Below, piece by piece: positions 1 to 10,988 of a stretch of DNA of 64,000 bases (within the stretch, counting starts at the first letter, position 1; every line of letters starts with the position of its first letter). The translations under genes and the position numbers were made by a program. This DNA is from Pegoplata infirma. Lineage: Eukaryota; Arthropoda; Insecta; Diptera; Anthomyiidae. The stretch is taken from positions 8,146,330 through 8,210,329 of the forward strand of contig OY992538.1 of assembly GCA_963921195.1 (NCBI GenBank). Direction: 5' to 3'. The notes below the pieces were generated by a model that worked only from the letters and a program-made list of their open reading frames with translations, was not told the DNA's origin and did not search any database.

Positions 1-423
1 AACAAAATTGTAAACTTATAGCAAAAATTTGTTATTTTGCAAAGAAAAAATAGAAAATGAAAAAATAAATTGTAGATTAAAAATTATTTTGTTAAACTAC
101 TGTTTTTACCGCAAAAAAATATTGAAAAAATCGTATACATATTTACAATAATAATTGCAAATTTGCAAAAAAAAAAAAAATAAAATTTACAAAAAAAAAC
201 TTGTAAATTTACAAAATAAAGTAGAAAATCAAAAAAAAAATAAATTTACAAATTGTTTGGTTAAATTACTGCTTTTTATTGGCAAAAAACTTGCATATTT
301 ACAATAAAATATGGTAAATTTACAATTTTTATTGTAAATATAAAAATTTTTCTTATTTTGCAGTAAAAAAAGTAGTTTAACCAAATTATTTGTAAATTTA
401 CAATATTATTTTTGTATTTCCTA

Positions 424-1006
424 CACTCAGAAAATTATGTAAGTTACTACATGTTAGTTGTTTGTATATTTAACAGTAGTTAGTCATTTTCAACTACAAA
501 GTCAGTTGTTTTTGTATGAAAAATATCAAACAACTATTTCTGTTAGTTATTTTAAGTACTTTTTTTGAATAACTAACAAAAAAGTACTGTGATGTAGTAA
601 CAGTTATTTAAAGTAGTTAATTTTATTTTTTTTATCTCTGAAAAATTTTCAAAATTTTTTTCCAAAAAATAAAAATAAATTTCCGTTCGTTTTTTTTTAT
701 TTTTCACAACTTTTTTTTAAAAAAAAAAAAAAAAAAACTTTGAAAAAATTTGGTCTTCAATTTTTTTTCTGAAAAATTTTTTGAAAAAAAAATTATTCAT
801 AGATTTTTTTATTTTTACTACATTTTAGTTGTTTTGACTACAAATGTAAGTAGTTTTTACTACATAAGTCAGTTGTTTTTGTCAGTTAAAATAACTAACA
901 TTGTTAGTTGATTTAACTGAAAAAGTAGTTGACCCCAAAACAACTTACAAAGTAGTTATTTTAACTGACATTTTCAGTTGATTTTACTAACATAACTTTT
1001 TGAGTG
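424..1006. mobile_element. CACTCA-ended MITE, family 1, copy 1
   Basis: A 583-bp non-coding element flanked by TA on both sides. The left end reads CACTCAGAAAATTATGTAAG, and the right end is its near inverse (..ACATAACTTTTTGAGTG). The interior is full of TAGTTG/CAACTA-type words and A/T runs. Three further copies lie at 6918, 11838 and 46327. There is no coding capacity. The 2-bp duplication and short inverted ends fit a non-autonomous DNA transposon; Tc1/mariner is the usual guess but a CACT-ended class is also possible. Confidence 0.85.
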
Positions 1007-1269
1007 TATTTAATATTTGTAAAATAACAACTTTTTTTGAAACTTTACAATTTTGTTTTTTAAATTTTCAAATTTGTTTTGTAAATTTACAAAAAATTTG
1101 GTATATTTACATATTTGTTTTGAAAATTTAAAGAGTTTTTGCATTGGTGCATCTTATTTTTTTTTTCTCGGCAGCTCGAGTAGCACTTCAACAACAGCAG
1201 AATCTGAAATATTTTTTTTTTCACTTGAACACTTTTAACAAACTTTTTAGACTTTTTTGATACTTTTTT

Positions 1270-1345
1270 TCCCGAGATTCGGTATTAGCCTAATTCCGAA
1301 AATCCCGGGATTTCTGGGATCGGGATTTTCCGATTGGAAGCCTTT
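1270..1345. repeat. AAATCCCGGGATTT palindromic repeat fragment
   Basis: A short GC-richer patch repeats the palindromic word ATCCCGGGAT and its variants. The same words form a longer array at 37063-37190 next to the phrase ATTGCCAAACGGGATC. I read both as fragments of one repeat family; no ends are visible here. Confidence 0.4.
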
Positions 1346-1400
1346 ATATATACGGCCCTCGTCGTAGGAGTGAAAGGAACTAATATACATACATATATAT

Positions 1401-1680
1401 TAGGGTGGTTCATAAAAACAAAAGTGAGAAAATAACACGTGATTTTTTTTAGAATTTTTCATCAAGATTTAGGGGTCGCTACCACGCCCTAAACATTGGG
1501 TCTAAAAAAAAAAGTTCACACAATAAAAAAAAAAAAAAATCGATTTTTATTTTTAAAACCCAAAGTTTAGGGGCCGGTAGCGACTCCTACATCTTAATGA
1601 AAAAATCTTATATTTTCAAGGTGTTTAATATATATTTTTCATGAAAATCCAAAAAAAAGGACCATATATGAACCAGCCTA
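1401..1680. mobile_element. TAGGGTGGTTCAT-ended MITE
   Basis: A 280-bp element beginning TAGGGTGGTTCATAAAAAC and ending with the near inverse ATATGAACCAGCCTA. It is flanked by ATATATAT at 1393-1400 and 1681-1688, which fits an 8-bp duplication, although such a low-complexity flank is weak evidence alone. A larger relative at 30942-32061 has the same ends and a more convincing 8-bp duplication. The interior has no coding potential. Confidence 0.65.
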
Positions 1681-1688
1681 ATATATAT

Positions 1689-2888
1689 GAGGCATTCCAC
1701 ACCAAATTCCAGTGAATAAAAACACGTGTACCGTAAACTTCTGAATAGGTTGTATGGATAGTCCTATATGGAACTTAGAAAATTGCGTTTTTGGTTTTTC
1801 AATTTTTCAAAAACTGGGCTTAGGAGGCGTTGTCAAGTATTGGAAAAATTGTAAAATTTGTGGCGAGTTGCCTTGATTAAATATATCACATTAAAACGGA
1901 ATGAACCACAATCTTAAAAATTTAGATTTTTATATAGTTTTGTATGGGCTATCGATTAAATTTTTTTTCAGAACCCGTTCTGATATTTTCCATTTTTTAA
2001 AAAAATCAATTTATCAAAAATCCGGCCACTTTTTTTTTTCTTTTTTGTATTTTTTTTTTTTTAAAGTGTAGATGTTTGTCCATCCACACAAAAAAATTCA
2101 GAAAAATATTTTTCGTTTTTTTCGGGAAAAATTTTCAGAACCCGTTCTGAAATTTTCCATTTTTTTAAAAAGTCAATTTATAAAAAATCCGGCCACTTTT
2201 TTTTAATTTTTTTTTTTAAAGTTTAGATATTTGTCCATACACACAAAAAATTCAGACACACGTTGTCGTTTTTTTCGAGAAAATCGCATTTGAATTTTAA
2301 ATTTCATAACAATTTTGTAATTTGCTTGTATTTTCTTGTATTATCGTTGCGAATGAGTATTATTAATTGCATGAATATTACTCATTCGCAACGTTAATAC
2401 AAGAAAATACAAGCAAATTACAAAATTGTTATGAAATTTAAAATTCAAATTCAAACGACAACGTGTGTCTGAATTTTTTGTGTGTATGGACAAATATCTA
2501 AACTTAAAAAAAAAAAATAAAAAAAAGTGGCCGGATTTTTTATAAATTGACTTTTTAAAAAAATGGAAAATTTCAGAACGGGTTCTGAAAATTTTCCAAA
2601 AAAAAATAATGGATAGCCCATCCAAAACTATATAAGAGTGAAAATTTTTAAAATTGTGGTGCATTCCGTTTTAATGTGATAAATATTTAATCAAGGCAAC
2701 TCACCACAAATTTGACCATTTTTCTAATATTTGACCACGCCTTCTAAGCCCAGTTTTTGAAAATCAGAAAAACCAAAAACGCAATTATCTTAGTTCCATA
2801 TAGAGCTATCCAAACAACCTATTCAGAAATTTAAGGGACGCATGTTTTTCTGTATCCGGACATTTGGTGTGGTAGGCCTCATATATAA
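1689..2888. mobile_element. 1.2-kb foldback (long inverted repeat) element
   Basis: The left arm starting GAGGCATTCCACACCAAAT is the inverse of the right arm ending ATTTGGTGTGGTAGGCCTC. Pairing runs almost to the centre near 2369, where GTTGCGAATGAGTATT faces its complement across a loop of a few bases. The left arm is longer because a stretch with CAGAACCCGTTCTGA occurs twice (about 1962-2060 and 2135-2240) but once in the right arm. The minus-strand frame across the centre is palindrome shadow, not a gene. Confidence 0.75.
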
Positions 2889-4263
2889 GTAGATCATATA
2901 AGAATTGCGAAGGAGGCTACACAAAAAATTTCTTATATTTTCTGGAAAAATTATCCAATTAGTCAAAAAAAAAATCGAATTTTTAATTAATTTTACAAGT
3001 ATTTTTTTAAAAATAAAAAAAAAATAAATTAAAACTTAACAAAAAAATATGGTAAAATTACCCAAAAAATGGTAAAAAAAAAAAATACCACAATAATATG
3101 GTAAAAACGCACACAAATTGTTGTATTTTACTAATAGCAAATTAACAAAAAATGGTGTAAAAATTCAATTTTTACAATTTGTTTGCTAAAGCTTACAGAA
3201 AATTTTCAAATTTTTTTTCATGAAATTTTTTATTAAAAAAAAAAAAAAATGATTTTAAACAAAATTGTTTACTCTAAAACACAAAAAAAAAAATATGGAC
3301 TTGGAAAATTTTTGCGTGTCCTATTTTTGCATAATTAAACTTTTTTTAAAACAATATAAACTCTCGTAATAAAATAAGTTTTGTAAAATTATTTTTAAAA
3401 AAATTATCATTGGGTATACTTTCTTATCAATAAAATTACAAATAAATTTCCGAAAAGATTGATACAATAGAAAATTTAATAAGATTAAATTAAATTCATT
3501 TTTAATTATGCTCGTTTTTTTTTTTTTTTTGTTATCATGTAAAATTAAGTTTATTTTAATATGTCGGTGGAAGTAAAGAAAGATGGAAAAAAACCAGCGC
3601 GTATTAAGTTGTTTTAACATATAAATGAGTATAAAATATTTTTATGAGCCAACTTTTACTCTTTAAATATCGATGTTTTTTTTTTTTGTTATTTAATTAT
3701 TCATTTACACATTTAACACTATGCTCAAAAAGTAAAATTTTTATTTATTGTATAAATTTAAAAATGCACTGAAAAATAAGTTAACAAAATTTAAAGGGAA
3801 TATTTAAATATTAACTAAAAAATTACCTAAATTCAAGGAAAATTACTATTTTCAACAAAAAATTATAAGAAAATTTATTTAATATAAAATGAAGCCAATT
3901 TAAAATAAATAATGGGAAAAATTTGATTTTAATTTAGTTCACTACACTGAAAATAATACATTAGTAGATTTACTATTTTTTTTTCGCTACATCTGCTAAC
4001 TGGAAAGAGCGAAAAATATCCAAAATTGAACATGGATTTTCAAAGATGTATTTAATAAAATTGAGCAATAAAACTTGGAGATTTTTAAATTTATGGGAAT
4101 AAAATTTTAAAATCCTTGAAATTGTGTCTTTGGGTGTGATCTCAAAAAAAGACATTTTTTTTGACCTTACGTAGTAAAGGGTTAGCTATGTCCGAAAAAT
4201 CTATAATTTTTTAATTAAATACTAAGGGTCAATTGTTAAACAAAACCGGTTTCATAATGATTT
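2889..4263. other. AT-rich stretch without a recognisable gene
   Basis: About 1.4 kb of A/T-run-rich sequence with short CACTGAAAAATAA-like words near 3766 and 3945 that may be MITE ends. I see no domain, splice structure or RNA gene. The 99- and 60-codon minus frames here are Phe/Lys/Ile-rich and look like chance. Confidence 0.5.
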
Positions 4264-4267
4264 ATTT

Positions 4268-4269
<2 letters not shown>

Positions 4270-4321
<52 letters not shown>
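4270..4321. repeat. Poly(T) tract, 52 nt
   Basis: An uninterrupted T run immediately precedes the remnant of a TAGGGTGGTTC-type element. It could be a slippage-expanded element tail (A run on the opposite strand). The exact length may be unreliable in an assembly. Confidence 0.9.
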
Positions 4322-4325
<4 letters not shown>

Positions 4326-4487
4326 GTCTATTTTGCTCCAGGGCCCGAACTTCAAGAGCCCGGTACGACCTTAAGAACCTTTTCGAAAATTTAAAAAAAA
4401 GTTTCGGTATAACTTTTTCATGAATCTTAATAAACTGAGGGGCGTCCCGTTCAGAAATCCAACTTTTGTTTTTTAAGAACCACCCTA
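4322..4487. mobile_element. Partial TAGGGTGGTTC element
   Basis: The right end reads AAGAACCACCCTA, the inverse of the TAGGGTGGTTC terminus at 1401 and 30942. The adjacent phrase CAGAAATCCAACTTTTGTTT matches the subterminal part of the 30942 copy in inverse. The other end is not identifiable, so it is a truncated or diverged copy. Confidence 0.5.
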
Positions 4488-5066
4488 GTATAGGGTTTTG
4501 AGATTTTGCTAAATAGTCTTGACAAAATCTTTACGAGATTGAAACACGTGTCGGCTAACAAGGGAAGTGCCTTCGGTCTTTATGAAATTTGAATATGTTG
4601 TTCAGAACAAAATTTCATTAGATATGTAATTTTTTAAGAGGCCCAAACTCATGTTTAAGGGGTGTCGATTTGTACTCGGGGAAGTTGACTTTTTTGAGTT
4701 ATTTTACGATTTACCCCTATTTAGTCAAAATTAGTCTAGGCATATTTGGTATCAGATTAAATGTATTTAAAACCCCTATTTCGTGATAGGTATTATAGAT
4801 TGAAATTCAATATTTTTCGACTTATTAACAAAAACGTTGTAAAATTTTGGCATTTTACTCAATATGACAAAAAATTTAGCATGTTTGAACAACTTCTTTT
4901 TACAGTTAGATAGGTTTTCCAAAGACCTTTAATTTCCTTTGCCACATGACTGGGGTTCTTTACATAAAATAGGAGATATATGCAAAAAAAAAAATGACCA
5001 TCTCTTCATCCCTCAATATTACACCCCTAAAACATGAATGTGGGCCGCCAAAAAAATAAAATACGT

Positions 5067-5744
5067 CCCGAGTAAAAATTTTTATATGATACAATATATA
5101 ATGATATGTAACATAATATATATTTATACGCAATTTGATCCGAATAATGGTGGATGTTTTTGCATTAAAAAAGATCAACTTGCATTAAATGTGATTTGAT
5201 TTCATCCGAGTTTTGACCAGACATTGCTATATATTAATGGATCTAATTAGATCTAATTGCATAAAAACATGTAAAATCCTGGTGTTTTTTGGGTTGAGAC
5301 ACACCACAGGTCAACGATACATTCACCAAACATATAATTTTCTTAAACAAAAAAATGTTCGGGTACGCTTCGAACCAGATAGGTGATATACATAACCCTA
5401 ACAAGGAAATGTTTAGGAACATTTTAAAAAGTTTCGCATACTTTGCCTTAAAAACTTAGACAATTGTTGGTTAAATGGAAACATATAGTGTTGGAACAGA
5501 ATAGGATATATATAATTTTATATTAAATTATACAGAAAAACAAAATTTGTATTGACCCTCATATAATTTTGTATAATTATATCAACCGTACACCTTTTAA
5601 TCCGAATCATGATACAATTATATGTAACTACATATGACTGCGTTTAAAAAATTTTGAAAATATCTCACGCGATGTATAATCATATATGATTTATTATGTT
5701 TGCATCAAGTTATATATTGTTATATATGTTTATTTTTACTCGGG
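5067..5744. mobile_element. CCCGAGTAAAAA-ended MITE
   Basis: Starts CCCGAGTAAAAATTTTTATA and ends TTTATTTTTACTCGGG. The interior is rich in ATATATTGTTATAT-type words and has no coding potential. The host sequence (4492-5066, resuming at 5745) resembles the phrase GGGCCGCTAAAAAAAATAA seen near 26872. I could not define a clean target duplication. Confidence 0.6.
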
Positions 5745-6138
5745 GTGTCCATTTATTGTTCCTGCTGTACAAAATAAAACCAATTCAACAAAGATCAGAT
5801 GGCACTAGGGTGACTTCTCTTTAAAGTCCTGCAAAAAATAGCCAACATATGTAAATTTAAAAAAGAAAAATAATTTTCTGGAAAATTATACCATGAGAAT
5901 GTCATAGTATAATTAATAAAGAAAAATAACCTCGAGCCAAAATAAACATTGAGTTGTTGAGTTGATGGTGGGTTGTACAAGCCTAAAATAAAGAAATTCT
6001 TTAGGCAAGTCCATGGCGCTCAGATTTAAAATAGTCCATTGTACCGTACCCCGAGAAAAGAAGTTCTGTAAGGATGAGAAAAGGTTTCGAAGAAAAAAAA
6101 TGAAAAGGAAAAAAAGGAGCAAAAGAAAAAGTGCTTGT

Positions 6139-7776
6139 TCATGATTTCTCAGTTGCTTTCACAAACTTAAGAAAATCAGACATAGGAAGTCCATTGACAA
6201 AATATCAGAATCCAAAAACCGCAGTCTAGCCCTTGAGAACGCTGGACAACAACCGACGTAATGTTCAGTTGTGTCATCATCCTCAAGCACAGGCATTGTG
6301 TCCCGTAATTAAGCCAGTAAGTCTGCGACAGTCTATTCTACTGAGGCTGAGTAGATAGTTAGCCACTTTTTTGTCTGGCCTAATCACAAAACGTTTGGTA
6401 TTCTTGCATGCCAACTCATTTGACCATCTTTCCATGAAAGTTGCTTTCATATGAGAGTTGATCCAACGCATCAGCCATGTCAAGCCAATACCAATTTCAG
6501 GTTCCGTACTGTAAGGAATTGTATCGGAGCCAAGATTTGCCGATGAGTCGGCAATCTCGTTTTGCCGTATTCCCCTATGACCCGGAACCCACAGAAGACT
6601 GACGCTATTCTCACATGAGACCTCATTGAGTCTGCGTCTACATTTCTGGACAATTTTAGATGAAGTGACTGGAGATTCAAGTGCAATGAGCGCAGCCTGG
6701 CTGTCACTGCAGATACTGATTCTCCTATTATTCCATCTGTTCCTAATTATCCAGGTCGCCACGTCTAAAATTGCAAATATTTTGGTCTGAAATACTGTAG
6801 CCATTTTTTCCATAGCAATATAGCATTTGGTCGCATCGTCCAAATACCATCCAGACCCAGAGCCATTTAAGGTACTGGATCCATCCGTGTAGAAAGTATC
6901 CGTGTAATTTTCCAGTACACTCAGAAAATTATGTAAGTTACTACATGTTAGTTGTTTGTATATTTTACAGTGGTTAGTTGTTTTCAACTACAAAGTCAGT
7001 TGTTTTTGTATGAAAAATATCAAACAACTATTTCTGGTAGTTATTTTAAGTAGTTTTTTTGAATAACTTACAAAAAAGTACTGTGATGTAGTAACAGTTA
7101 TTAAAAGTAGTTAATTTTATTTTTTTTATCTCTGAAAAATTTTCAGTTTTTTGCAAAAAATAAAAATAAATTTTCGTTTTTTTTTTTTTACTTTTTACAA
7201 CTTTTTTTTTAAAAATAAATTTGAAAAAAATTTGGTCTGCAAATTTTTTTAATGAAAAATTTGTTTTAAAAAAAAAATTATTTATTGATTATTTTATTTT
7301 TACTACATTTTAGTTGTTTTGACTACAAATGTAAGTAGTTTTTACTACATGAGTCAGTTGTTTTTTGTCAGTTAAAATAACTAACTTTGTTAGTTGATTT
7401 AACTGAAAAAGTAGTTGACCCCAAAACAACTTACAAAGTAGTTATTTTAACTGACATTTTCAGTTGATTTTACTAACATAATGTTTTGAGTGTAGGTCTT
7501 CTGGGTTTTCCCAGTCTTCTCTACTCGGAAATATTACAGTGAACTTCCTACCAAATTCTATGCAAGAGGTTGTACTGTCCAAAGGCATAGAAAACATCGG
7601 ACAAAGTTCCGATAGCCTATTGAACAGACGATCATGTCCCACATTGTACTCCCCATGCCATGTTCCACTTTTGCGGAGCCTGCACACAGATTTCATGGCT
7701 TCTTTTTGAACATGTAGGTCCAAGGGAAGCATATTTAACATAGCGTCCAGAGTTGCGCCTGGGGTGGTGCTCATGG
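6139..7776 (-). pseudogene. LINE copy A: RNase H and C-terminal region, 5'-truncated
   Basis: Minus-strand remnant of a non-LTR retrotransposon second ORF. From 7776 down to 7495 it encodes the linker after reverse transcriptase (STTPGATLDAMLNMLPLDL). After a 575-bp MITE the frame resumes with an RNase H domain: YTDGS (first Asp), FQTKIFAI where a catalytic Glu is expected but Lys is present, SDSQAAL (second Asp), WVPGHRG and NEIAD. A roughly 53-bp deletion relative to copy B removes the first half of the terminal zinc motif, so the frame closes early at 6283; the ancestral stop lies at about 6139. The reverse transcriptase is absent, typical 5' truncation. Carrying RNase H after RT suggests an I/LOA-type clade, which is an inference. 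Not functional. The 3' UTR probably continues to about 5795. Confidence 0.85.
6918..7492. mobile_element. CACTCA MITE family 1, copy 2 (inside LINE A)
   Basis: A 575-bp copy inserted into LINE A. Flanks are ..TTTTCCAG-TA and TA-GGTCTTCTG; LINE B at about 12570-12580 has the unoccupied site with a single TA on the opposite strand. This proves insertion with duplication of TA and sets the element ends as CACTCAG..TTTGAGTG. Confidence 0.92.
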
Positions 7777-7779
7777 CAC

Positions 7780-8278
7780 CAAAATATAATATTTTAAAGG
7801 TCGTATAAAACCATTTTTATTTTCAATAAAAATTAATCAGAATTTAAATTTTTAGATTCATTAACTTGATAAATTAATTTTTTTAATAAATAATTTTTCT
7901 GTAAAATTTTTGGACATAGTATTATTTAGTTGTTTGCTTATTTTGTTGTTTGTATCTTATCAGTAGGACAGGTTTTCGTTTATTTTTCAGTTTTTGTTTT
8001 TTAAACAATAACAAACTTTTAAAATTAATGAGGCGTCTTTTATTAAAGACTGCGTGATAAAAAACACATACAGACGAGAGAAAAAAAAAACACAAAACAA
8101 CAATTGTGATTTTTTATTAAAAATCAGCAAAAATTGTTGTTTTTTTTTGTATGGAATTTATTTATAGTAATTTTTTGAAAAGTTTTGTGATAACTATAGA
8201 GTTTTGTTGTTTCTTTTTTTGAAAAAAAAAATATTAATGATGATTAAATAAACAAATTTTGCTGTGTGGTTATCATGT
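7780..8278. other. Non-coding stretch upstream of the tRNA gene
   Basis: AT-rich, no domain or repeat match seen within the window. It begins where LINE A is truncated and ends at the tRNA. I see nothing more in it. Confidence 0.5.
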
Positions 8279-8360
8279 GCAGTCGTGGCCGAGCGGTTAA
8301 GGCGTCTGACTAGAAATCAGATTCCCTCTGGGAGCGTAGGTTCGAATCCTACCGACTGCG
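8279..8360 (+). tRNA. tRNA-Ser-AGA: tRNA-Ser (anticodon AGA)
   Basis: Complete 82-nt class II tRNA. The acceptor stem GCAGTCG pairs perfectly with CGACTGC and the discriminator is G. The D arm is GCC/GGC, and the anticodon stem TCTGA/TCAGA holds the loop CTAGAAA, giving anticodon AGA (inosine-modified, reading serine TCN codons). A 14-nt variable arm, as expected for serine, precedes the T arm GTAGG-TTCGAAT-CCTAC. The internal promoter boxes are intact. No mispairs are seen, so this is most likely a working gene. It sits in a gap between transposon clusters, with a T run just after it. Confidence 0.98.
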
Positions 8361-8364
8361 AGAA

Positions 8365-8371
8365 TTTTTTT
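8365..8371 (+). terminator. RNA polymerase III terminator of the tRNA
   Basis: Seven consecutive T residues start 4 nt after the mature tRNA 3' end, the standard pol III stop signal. Confidence 0.9.
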
Positions 8372-9290
8372 GAAATATTTTTTTTTTAATTTTTTAAAGC
8401 CAGTTTCGTTTATTAAGAGAATGATTTTTTTTGTAAAGCTTTTAAGCCCACCCACAACAAACATTTATTGAATGTTGTGTTTATTCGTTGTTGTAGTAAA
8501 TTTCATTTTTATTTAATGATGACGTTCGTAACCATAAAACGACATCATCCATACATTTATAGACTGAGTAAATGAAGCTGATGATGCTGATTCTGTTGAT
8601 GATGACGACGGCAACGACAATGATGTGGATGTGGATGATACCTGTTGTTGGCCTTGTTGTGATTATGAGTTTATTTGTATTCCGAGCCTTTTTTGGACCA
8701 AAAAAAAAAAATACAACAAAACACATTTTGTTTTGTTATACCAAGATGTTTTCTTCTTTTGCAGGTTGTAGTGTGAGTATGGATGGATGGATGTATTGTG
8801 GGTTTAACACAGTCAGGAGGACATTAAGATTGCGGGTGTGTATCTTTAGAGTAGAAGTTGGTGTTGTTGCTGTTGCTGCTTTTATATTCTTTTCTGTTTT
8901 GGGGGCCATATAATTCATGTTAAAATAAACATTGTTAAATGAACAAACGAACGAACGAATGAATGAACGGAACACCGACCAACAACATTATCCCAGCCTC
9001 TGAGTGGTATCATTGTGAGTTGTGGTGGTATTTGGTATTTCCAAAACATCATGCATTCATTCATTCATCCATCCATATACTCATATTTAAAACATTGTTT
9101 TGTTACCTGAGGTCGGTTGGTCGTTTGGCCTTTTGTGCTGCTGTTGTTGGTTTTGTTTTTTTTTTTGTTTTTATTTGTTGCTGATTGCCTTACCATACGA
9201 TTCGATACGATTCTGATGTTATTATTTGTATGCCATGAATAAAAATACACACATTATGTTATTTTCAGCAAAAATATATCTATTTTCAAG
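8372..9290. other. Unique-looking intergenic DNA with microsatellite patches
   Basis: A stretch without recognisable transposon ends, containing imperfect GATGATGCTG- and GTTGTTGCTG-type triplet patches (8575-8640, 8865-8882) and an AACGAACGAA / CATTCATTCATC tetramer patch (8940-9075). The frames on both strands are low-complexity translations with no domain. Likely ordinary host intergenic or intronic sequence. Confidence 0.5.
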
Positions 9291-9299
9291 GGTGACACT

Positions 9300-9460
9300 T
9301 ATTTTTTTTCATAAAAAAAAAAAATTTATGAAAAAAATTTTATCCAAAATTTTTTTTTTCGTCAAAAACTTTTTTATTGCACAAATTTTTTTCATCAACA
9401 AAAATTTTTTTTTTATTACAATTTTTTTTACCTCAGTTTTGACTATTTAAGCTAACGAGA
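9300..9460. repeat. TTTTTCATCAAAAATTTTT-type low-complexity array
   Basis: Degenerate repeats of A/T runs punctuated by CATCAA or CATAAA. The same words occur at 9830-9915, 10990-11130, 49985-50265, 51110-51210 and 51785-51905, each time next to a mini-me element. Confidence 0.65.
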
Positions 9461-9542
9461 AAAAAAAATGCAATAAGAATTGCTGTTTTAATTTTCTTAA
9501 AACCAAAAAGGTTTGTAACTTGGATAATAATTCACTTCCAGA

Positions 9543-9782
9543 CAGGGGCGGATCCAGCTCTTGAGTTTGGGGGGGGGGATATTTTTTTTTTAACTCAAGC
9601 TCCATTTCTTAGAATCACCCAAAGCCTTAAAAATGGTTATGTAATGCAATTTGGAGGAATTTTTTTCTCCTCTTCCATTTTTCCTTTTCTTTTTTTCTTC
9701 TCTTCCTTATCTTTTTCGAAATCGGTTTGGGGGGAGGGGAATTTCTCCCCATCCCCATCCCCCTCCCTTCGATCCGCGCCTG
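9543..9782. mobile_element. CAGGGGCGGATCC-ended hAT-like MITE
   Basis: Begins CAGGGGCGGATCC and ends GGATCG-type inverse (..GATCCGCGCCTG). The flanks CTTCCAGA and CTTCCCGG agree at 6 of 8 positions, consistent with an old 8-bp duplication. CAGG/CCTG ends and 8 bp fit hAT. The interior is G-rich and pyrimidine-rich blocks, non-coding. Related termini occur at 33807-33830, 48480 and 54115. Confidence 0.6.
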
Positions 9783-9918
9783 CTTCCCGGTGAGTACAAC
9801 ATTTTTTGAATAAAACGTAACATAATTATTTTTCATCAAATTTTGTTTTTTTATCAAAATTTGTTTTCATACATTTTTTTTCATAAAAAAAATTTGGTTT
9901 TTCCATCAAAATGTTTTT

Positions 9919-10988
9919 TATACCCTCCAACTACAGTATGGGGGTATATTCACTTTGTCATTCCGTGTGTAACGCATCGAAATATCGGTCTATGACCCCA
10001 TAAAGTATATATATTATTGATCAGTGATCGATTCTAAGACATTCTAGCGAAGTCCGTCTATCCGTCCGTCCGTCAGTCCGTCCGTATGTTAGTCTGTGGA
10101 AGACACGATACAATCCAAACTAAAAATGCTAGACTCCTGAAATTTGGCACATATATGTCTTATGTTCATAGGCTGGTTAAGTTCGGAGATGGGCAAAATC
10201 GGACCTGGGGGGAAAAAGTTCCCCCTTGACAAAGTAAACTAACCCATGAAAAAACTTAACTTTATATAGTTTTTTATGTATTTTTGTTAAACAAATAAAA
10301 CATTTGTATGCTTAAAAAAGTTTAAAGTCTTGGACTTAGACCCAGGGAATTTGAAAATGCCTTTTTTTTTTGTACGCCCCCTTTTGTGAGCGTGGATATT
10401 ATCAAATAATTTATATAATGTTGAAATTAAGAGAGATTAAGGAATGTTGTTGTTTCTAAGGATAAAATAAAAATCTTCTGTTGGCGTCACACACTTAACA
10501 TCTGTAATGAAATACTAACCAACTTCTGCTGTTGGTTTGTCAAGCAGGGCGATAGCTCAGATGGTGGAGTACTTGCTTTGCAAACTGATGGAAAATTTGA
10601 AGAACGTGGGTTCTATTCCAATCAGAGTTAAGTCTGTTGATGAAAAAACATATAGAAAAAACAGTCTAACAAAAATCAAACAATTTAAATCTAATGTAAT
10701 TTTTACCACTGATGACAGTGATGACATGGTCTGGAATAAATCCACATTAAAAATTATCTTTAGAAATACAATGTTTTCTTCTTCAATCACAAACCCTTAA
10801 AAATTGTATATCTTTTGTACAAAAAGCATAGTAATTAAATTCCCAGAGGGAAGGTGTCCCAAAGGATCCCCGATAAGCCCCCTCAAAAAAAAAAAATAAA
10901 AACGCCCCTGCAATTTTACTTTTATTTTTTTAACGTTGGAGGGTATACAAGATTCGGCACAGCCGAATTAAACACTCTCACTTATTTT
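9919..10988 (+). mobile_element. mini-me/DINE-like element (TACCCTCC family) with insert
   Basis: Starts TATACCCTCCAACTACAGTA and ends with GGAGGGTATACAAGATTC, the hairpin TTCGGCACAGCCGAA and CTCTCACTT. Near the 5' end it has the short TATATATATTATTGATC tract, a conserved spacer, and a (GTCC/GTCT)n tract at 10057-10085. This architecture matches the published dipteran mini-me elements, now grouped with DINE-1/Helentron-associated non-autonomous elements. It has no coding capacity. Compared with copies at 13234 and 49057 it carries extra sequence from about 10460 to 10830 that includes a tRNA-like head. Confidence 0.75.
10547..10625 (+). other. tRNA-like (SINE-head-like) sequence
   Basis: TAGCTCAGATGG at 10553-10564 fits the pol III A box and GGTTCTATTCC at 10609-10619 fits the B box at 10 of 11 positions. 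The part between resembles a tRNA-Ala(TGC)-type anticodon arm (GCTTTGCAAAC). The acceptor ends do not pair, so it is not a tRNA gene. It lies in extra DNA inside a mini-me copy, as expected for a tRNA-derived SINE or a retroposed tRNA remnant. Confidence 0.55.

Noticed and set aside
2341..2664. 107-codon minus-strand frame
   Set aside because: It lies across the centre of a foldback palindrome and its text is a translation of T runs and repeat words.
9627..9857. 76-codon Lys-rich frame as a small basic protein
   Set aside because: It is the antisense of a pyrimidine-rich block inside a CAGG-ended MITE.
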